Source: Paramagnetospirillum magnetotacticum MS-1 (GTDB lineage Bacteria; Pseudomonadota; Alphaproteobacteria; Rhodospirillales; Magnetospirillaceae). From it: 64,000 nt of DNA. A model generated the notes under the pieces. That model saw only the letters and a list, made by a program, of their open reading frames with translations, searched no databases and had not been told where the DNA came from. The position numbers were made by a program, and so were the translations under genes. The stretch covers positions 496,001 through 560,000 of the forward strand of contig NZ_JXSL01000027.1 in NCBI RefSeq assembly GCF_000829825.1, given 5' to 3'. Shown one piece after another: positions 60,269 to 64,000 of the stretch (positions within the stretch are counted from its first letter, which is position 1; each line of letters opens with the position of its first letter).

Positions 60269-60772
60269 TCAGACCACGTCGGTAAGCGACGGCGTGTGCG
60301 GATCCATATAGCTTCCACGGAAATAGACCAGGGGGCTGCCGCCCTCCTGATGCTTCATCTTCTCCACCTTGCCGATAAAAATCTGGTGATCTCCACCGTC
60401 AGCCACATTGACGAGCGAGCATTCCAGATTGGCCAGGCACCCCGAGAGAATGGGAACGCCGCTGTTCCACCCGCTCCAGGCGATGGACTTCCACTTATCT
60501 TCCGACCGGCTGGCGAAGCGGATGGAGAGGTCGCGCTGGTGTTCCGACAAGATGTTGATGGCGAAATGCCCGAAGGTCTTGAACGCGTCCATGCTCGACG
60601 TCGTGTTGCCCAGGCAGAACAGCACCAGCGGCGGATCCAGCGACAGGGAGGTAAAAGCGCTGACCGTGACCCCCACCGGCTCGTTGCCGCCGGGCGTCAA
60701 GGTGGTCACCACCGTAACGCCCGAAGCGAAACAGCCCAAAGTCTTGCGAAAGGAACGGGGGTCAAGGGACAT
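60269..60772 (-). CDS. Flavin reductase-like, FMN-binding domain protein
   Basis: A 167-residue protein of the flavin reductase family that supplies reduced FMN to partner oxygenases. Seen: FRKTLGCFASGVTVVTTLTPGGNEPVGVTVSAFTSLSLDPPLVLFCLGNTTSS and the late HQIFIGKVE. Start ATG 60772 gives the normal beginning. It converges on the penicillin-acylase gene with a four-base gap. No oxygenase gene is adjacent. Confidence 0.85.
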   Translation of the reverse strand: MSLDPRSFRKTLGCFASGVTVVTTLTPGGNEPVGVTVSAFTSLSLDPPLVLFCLGNTTSSMDAFKTFGHFAINILSEHQRDLSIRFASRSEDKWKSIAWSGWNSGVPILSGCLANLECSLVNVADGGDHQIFIGKVEKMKHQEGGSPLVYFRGSYMDPHTPSLTDVV

Positions 60773-60981
60773 GAATGGCTCGGTATCACTGGAGGCGGGA
60801 GATAGATTTAAATGCGTTCTACCGTCCAGGTCAAATGCGCCTTTCCCCATGGCTGGGGAAAAGAGATGCTTTTCATCACGACAAGGCAGTTGACTCAAGA
60901 CATGGAGGAGGAATTATAGCATTCTCCGTGATAAGGAGATGGTCCGCCCATTCCCGTCGGGATGGCCTCCAGGGGAAGTGA

Positions 60982-61842
60982 ATGTTCGCAATCATCGGCA
61001 TCGTCGTGACATTCGTCAGCGTCATCGGCGGTTATGCTGCACCGGGCGGCCATCTTGGCGTTCTGTTCCAGCCTTTCGAGTGGCTGATCATCATCGGCGC
61101 CGCCGTCGGCTCACTCCTGCTTGGCAATCCCAAGACCGTCATTCTCGGCATCGGCAAGAATATCGGTCTGGTGTTCAAGGGCGCCCATCACGGCAAGGAC
61201 GACTATATCGAACTGCTATCGGTGCTGTACGCCGTGTTCAAACTGGCCAAGACCAAGGGCGATCTGGCCCTGGAAAGCCATGTGGAAAAGCCCGACGAAA
61301 GCCCGCTGTTCGGCAAGTTTCCCAAATTCAGTTCGGACCACCACACCCGGACCTTCTTCTGTGACTATCTGCGGCTGCTCACTCTGGGCACCAGCAATGC
61401 GCACGAGTTGGAATCCATCATCGATGGCGAGCTTGAAGCCCACCACAAGCACTATCACGAGATCGCCCACGCGGTGAATCTGATGGGCGACGCCATGCCC
61501 GCCCTGGGCATCGTGGCGGCGGTGCTGGGCGTTATTCACACCATGGGCTCCATCACCGAGCCACCGGAAGTTCTGGGCCATCTCATCGGCGCGGCGCTGG
61601 TGGGCACGTTCTCGGGCGTGCTGATTTCCTATGCTTTCATCGCCCCCATCGCGCGCAACATGCAGCTGTGTTTCGATTCGGACCATTACTACTTCATGGC
61701 CATCAAGGCCGGGCTGCTGGGTCACATGCAGGGCTATGCGCCGCAGGTCTCCATCGAATTCGCCCGCAAGATCCTGCCCGACGAGTTGCGCCCGACCTTC
61801 CAGGAATTGGAAGAGACCGTCACCAACCTGCCACCCGATTAA
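60982..61842 (+). CDS. motA: Flagellar motor stator protein MotA
   Basis: A 286-residue inner-membrane protein with four hydrophobic segments and the MotA signature (GGYAAPGGHLGVLFQPFEWLIIIGAAVGSLLLGNP; AVNLMGDAMPALGIVAAVLGVIHTMGSI; GAALVGTFSGVLISYAFIAPI). It drives rotation with MotB by ion flow. The AGGGGAAG ribosome site is in place. It is a second, longer stator type beside the pair at 39530. Confidence 0.93.
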   Translation: MFAIIGIVVTFVSVIGGYAAPGGHLGVLFQPFEWLIIIGAAVGSLLLGNPKTVILGIGKNIGLVFKGAHHGKDDYIELLSVLYAVFKLAKTKGDLALESHVEKPDESPLFGKFPKFSSDHHTRTFFCDYLRLLTLGTSNAHELESIIDGELEAHHKHYHEIAHAVNLMGDAMPALGIVAAVLGVIHTMGSITEPPEVLGHLIGAALVGTFSGVLISYAFIAPIARNMQLCFDSDHYYFMAIKAGLLGHMQGYAPQVSIEFARKILPDELRPTFQELEETVTNLPPD

Positions 61843-61860
61843 CCGAGAAGGCAGCCGGAT

Positions 61861-62895
61861 ATGGCCGAAGGCGGTCAGCAGATCATCATCAAGCGGGTCA
61901 AGAAGGTGGCCGGTGGCGCCCATGGCGGCGCCTGGAAGGTGGCCTATGCCGACTTCGTGACCGCCATGATGGCCTTCTTCCTGCTGCTGTGGCTGCTCAA
62001 TGCCGTCACCGAGGAACAGCTGACCGGTGTGTCCAACTATTTCGCTCCCACCATGGCGTCGAAAAGCTCTTCGGGCGCAGGCGGCCTGTTGGGCGGCAAG
62101 GTGATCGGCGAAGGCGCCCAGACCTCCAACACCTCATCACCCAGTCTGGTACAGCACCTTCCCCCCGCCTCCATCGGTCCCGGCGGCGAGGATCTGACCG
62201 GATCCAAGGAGTTCGAGTCCGACAATCCCAGTGAAAGCAATCAAGGACCCGGCCAGGGCGCGGGTCAGGGCGCGGGCCAGGGTCCGGGCCAGGGCAAGGA
62301 CCGCTCGGGCATGTCCGAGCAGGAGTTCAAGGAAGCCCAGGCCCAACGCGAGCAGCAGAAATTCGACAAGGCCAAGGAAGTTCTGGAAGGCGCCATGAAG
62401 GGCATTCCGGAAATGAAGCAGTTCCAGGGCTCCATGCTGGTGGACAACACGCCCGAAGGCCTGCGCATCCAGATCACCGACCAGGAAGGCCTGGCCATGT
62501 TCCCCTCGGGCTCCAGCGCGCAGTTCGGCCATACCCGCGCCATGCTCGACCTCGTCTCGCGCGTGGTGCGCCAGCTGCCCGACAACCGCATCGCCATTTC
62601 CGGCCATACCGACGCCGTCCCCTTCCGCGACCCGTCGGGCTATACCAATTGGGAATTGTCCGCCGACCGTGCCCTGGCCACCCGTCGGGCGCTGATCGCC
62701 TCAGGCGTGCCGGAAGGCCGCATCGACCGCATCGTCGGACGCGCCGATCAGGAACCGCTGGACAAGGCGGATCCCAAGGGGTTGCGCAACCGGCGGATCA
62801 GCATCATCTTGCTGCGCGAGAACGACCTGGGACCGGTGGATTCCCAGAACCTGTCCGTTCCCTTGAAATCCACAACGCCCGCGCCGAAGCGTTAG
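61861..62895 (+). CDS. motB: Flagellar motor stator protein MotB
   Basis: A 344-residue partner of MotA. The single N-terminal helix has the ion-binding Asp31 (KVAYADFVTAMMAFFLLLWLL). A long linker contains a Gly/Gln repeat (see separate entry). The C-terminal OmpA-like domain (about 195-330: NRIAISGHTDAVPF, NWELSADRALATRRAL, NRRISIILL) binds peptidoglycan. It starts 18 bases after motA. An RDD-family gene follows by nine bases. Confidence 0.93.
   Translation: MAEGGQQIIIKRVKKVAGGAHGGAWKVAYADFVTAMMAFFLLLWLLNAVTEEQLTGVSNYFAPTMASKSSSGAGGLLGGKVIGEGAQTSNTSSPSLVQHLPPASIGPGGEDLTGSKEFESDNPSESNQGPGQGAGQGAGQGPGQGKDRSGMSEQEFKEAQAQREQQKFDKAKEVLEGAMKGIPEMKQFQGSMLVDNTPEGLRIQITDQEGLAMFPSGSSAQFGHTRAMLDLVSRVVRQLPDNRIAISGHTDAVPFRDPSGYTNWELSADRALATRRALIASGVPEGRIDRIVGRADQEPLDKADPKGLRNRRISIILLRENDLGPVDSQNLSVPLKSTTPAPKR
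62246..62295 (+). repeat. 12-base tandem repeat in motB (Gly-x-Gly-Gln units)
   Basis: Four near-identical 12-base units encode GPGQGAGQGAGQGPGQG in the linker of MotB. Such repeats can change length by slippage in steps of four residues without a frameshift. Confidence 0.7.
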
Positions 62896-62904
62896 GCGGC
62901 CACC

Positions 62905-63426
62905 ATGGCCATGCCGCCCTCCGCCTTCTCCCGCATCATCGACAACACCCCCGAGTGGGACGACCCTTGGGGACAGCCGCGCTATTACATGGGCATCACC
63001 GCCCGACGCATCTATGCCTATTGCATCGATCTAGTGGTGGTCGGCCTGTTGATGGGCATGGTGTTCATGGGCTCCATCATCCTGGGCGCCCTGACGCTCG
63101 GCCTGCTATGGCCGGTCTTGATGCTGGTGATGGCCTTGACACCCATCGCCTACCACACCCTGACCATCGCGGGTCCGCGCGCGGCCACGCTGGGCATGCG
63201 CGCCGCCAATATCCGGGTCATGTCGGTTGGCACCAACGCCTTTGACGATAACGGGCGGCCAAGCCTTCTCCAGGCGGCCATCCAGACCGTATGCTTCTAC
63301 GCATCCGTGGCCCTGACCTGCTGGCTGATCCTGGCCGTGGCCCTGTTCAACCCGAGGCGGCGCACGGTGCACGACATGCTGGCCCGGACGGTGGTGGTCA
63401 ACGATCCGGCGCAGTGGGGCAGTTGA
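62905..63426 (+). CDS. RDD-family membrane protein
   Basis: A 173-residue protein with about four hydrophobic segments and the RDD pattern: YYMGITARRIYAYCIDLVVVGLLMGMVF (Arg and Asp of the name), GPRAATLGMRAANIRVMSV and RRRTVHDMLARTVVV. Members are of largely unknown function, some being ion or solute carriers. It follows motB by nine bases but is more often found near bpt, as here. Confidence 0.82.
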   Translation: MAMPPSAFSRIIDNTPEWDDPWGQPRYYMGITARRIYAYCIDLVVVGLLMGMVFMGSIILGALTLGLLWPVLMLVMALTPIAYHTLTIAGPRAATLGMRAANIRVMSVGTNAFDDNGRPSLLQAAIQTVCFYASVALTCWLILAVALFNPRRRTVHDMLARTVVVNDPAQWGS

Positions 63427-63510
63427 ATCAAGGGGCTGGCGGCGGCGGGGGCCAACTCCTATATGTGAGAAACCGGGTGGTTTGGCCGGGATACGGGACG
63501 ACGGAATTCC

Positions 63511-64000
63511 ATGGATCATTTTCCGCTCAAGCGGCCCCATTTCTTCTTCACGACGGCGCCGCTGCCTTGCCCGTACGTGTCGGGCCGTCTCGAGCGCAAG
63601 ATCGTCACCGAACTGAACGGCACCGATGCCGACTGCCTGCACGAGGCCCTGTCGCGCGCCGGTTTCCGCCGCAGCCACTCCATTGCCTATACCCCGGCCT
63701 GCCCCGGCTGCAACGCCTGTATTCCGGTGCGCATCGTCGCCGACGAATTCACGCCCGACCGCACCATGCGCCGCATCTGGCGCACCAATGGCGCTCTCAT
63801 CGCCCGCAAGGTCCCGGCCCGGGCCAGCGCCGACCAGTTCCGCCTGTTCGCCCGTTACCAGGAATCACGTCATTCCGGCGGCGATATGGCGCTGATGGGA
63901 TTTTATGACTACCGGTCCATGGTCGAAGACAGCCCCATCGACACTTTCATCGTCGAATTCCGTGATGGAGAGGACAATCTGGTGGCGGCCTGCCTAGCGG
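63511..64000 (+). CDS. bpt: Aspartate/glutamate leucyltransferase, 3' end outside window
   Basis: The first 163 codons of a Bpt/Ate-type aminoacyl-tRNA-protein transferase, which adds leucine to N-terminal Asp or Glu as an N-degron for ClpAP. The N-terminal CPYVSGRLERKIVTEL and the Cys-rich TPACPGCNACIPVRI are characteristic, then FARYQESRHSGGDMALM. The start ATG 63511 matches the family. The gene runs off the right edge. Confidence 0.9.
   Translation, partial: MDHFPLKRPHFFFTTAPLPCPYVSGRLERKIVTELNGTDADCLHEALSRAGFRRSHSIAYTPACPGCNACIPVRIVADEFTPDRTMRRIWRTNGALIARKVPARASADQFRLFARYQESRHSGGDMALMGFYDYRSMVEDSPIDTFIVEFRDGEDNLVAACLA

Overview
The window is about 64 kb of GC-rich chromosome from an alphaproteobacterium. 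Gene content and protein style point to the Rhodospirillales, and Magnetospirillum or a close relative fits best: many multi-domain sensor kinases and cyclic-di-GMP proteins, a homospermidine synthase, cysteine-poor HemB, two flagellar stator gene pairs, and the lolF-lolD-dnaE order. No magnetosome gene, rRNA, tRNA, CRISPR array, transposase or prophage was seen. The genus is inferred from memory of such genomes, not from a search.

Layout. 1-7.9 kb: end of a chemotaxis-type receptor gene, a UlaG-like hydrolase, a HupR/HupT-like hydrogenase two-component pair, then an SGNH hydrolase, a ChbG/HpnK-type deacetylase and an MFS carrier packed head to tail. 7.9-16.5 kb: chromate transporter, a c-type-haem-motif GGDEF/EAL protein, a DUF2478 protein convergent with a HTH/periplasmic-binding-protein-fold regulator (both probably molybdenum related), an XRE regulator, a LysR gene broken at a run of nine G, a GNAT enzyme and small DNA-binding-type proteins. 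16.6-20.9 kb: small lipoprotein, homospermidine synthase with a long structured leader, MFS and LysE carriers, GIY-YIG protein. 20.9-33.5 kb: a sensory region with three large membrane histidine kinases, an orphan solute-binding protein and an Rcp1-like response regulator, interrupted by pgpA, pncC, a ThDP enzyme and a cyclic-nucleotide-binding protein. 33.7-39.3 kb: acetate/acyl-CoA module (ackA, MaoC-Pta fusion, and a divergent acyl-CoA ligase/GNAT fusion). 39.5-45.6 kb: first stator pair, 3-hydroxyisobutyryl-CoA hydrolase, metY, hemB, exported pentapeptide-repeat protein. 45.6-55.3 kb: one long minus-strand run, lolF-lolD-MAPEG-dnaE-LEA2-GH17-FkbM. 55.6-64 kb: an unrecognised protein, tag, methylmalonyl-CoA epimerase, penicillin-acylase-family protein, flavin reductase, second stator pair motA-motB, RDD protein and the start of bpt.

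The strongest unusual signals are: (1) the leader of the homospermidine synthase gene, with a good promoter, a palindrome just after the start site, a 17-codon upstream ORF with a strong Shine-Dalgarno, and one CCTTAC segment able to pair with either of two GTAAGG segments, one of which overlaps the hss ribosome binding site; (2) a LysR-family gene whose last quarter is out of frame at a G9 tract (G8 would restore a normal 310-residue protein), suggesting phase variation, mutation or a sequencing error; (3) a histidine kinase with a LOV-like domain in which the photoactive cysteine is alanine. All structural and functional proposals about these are inference and were read by eye.
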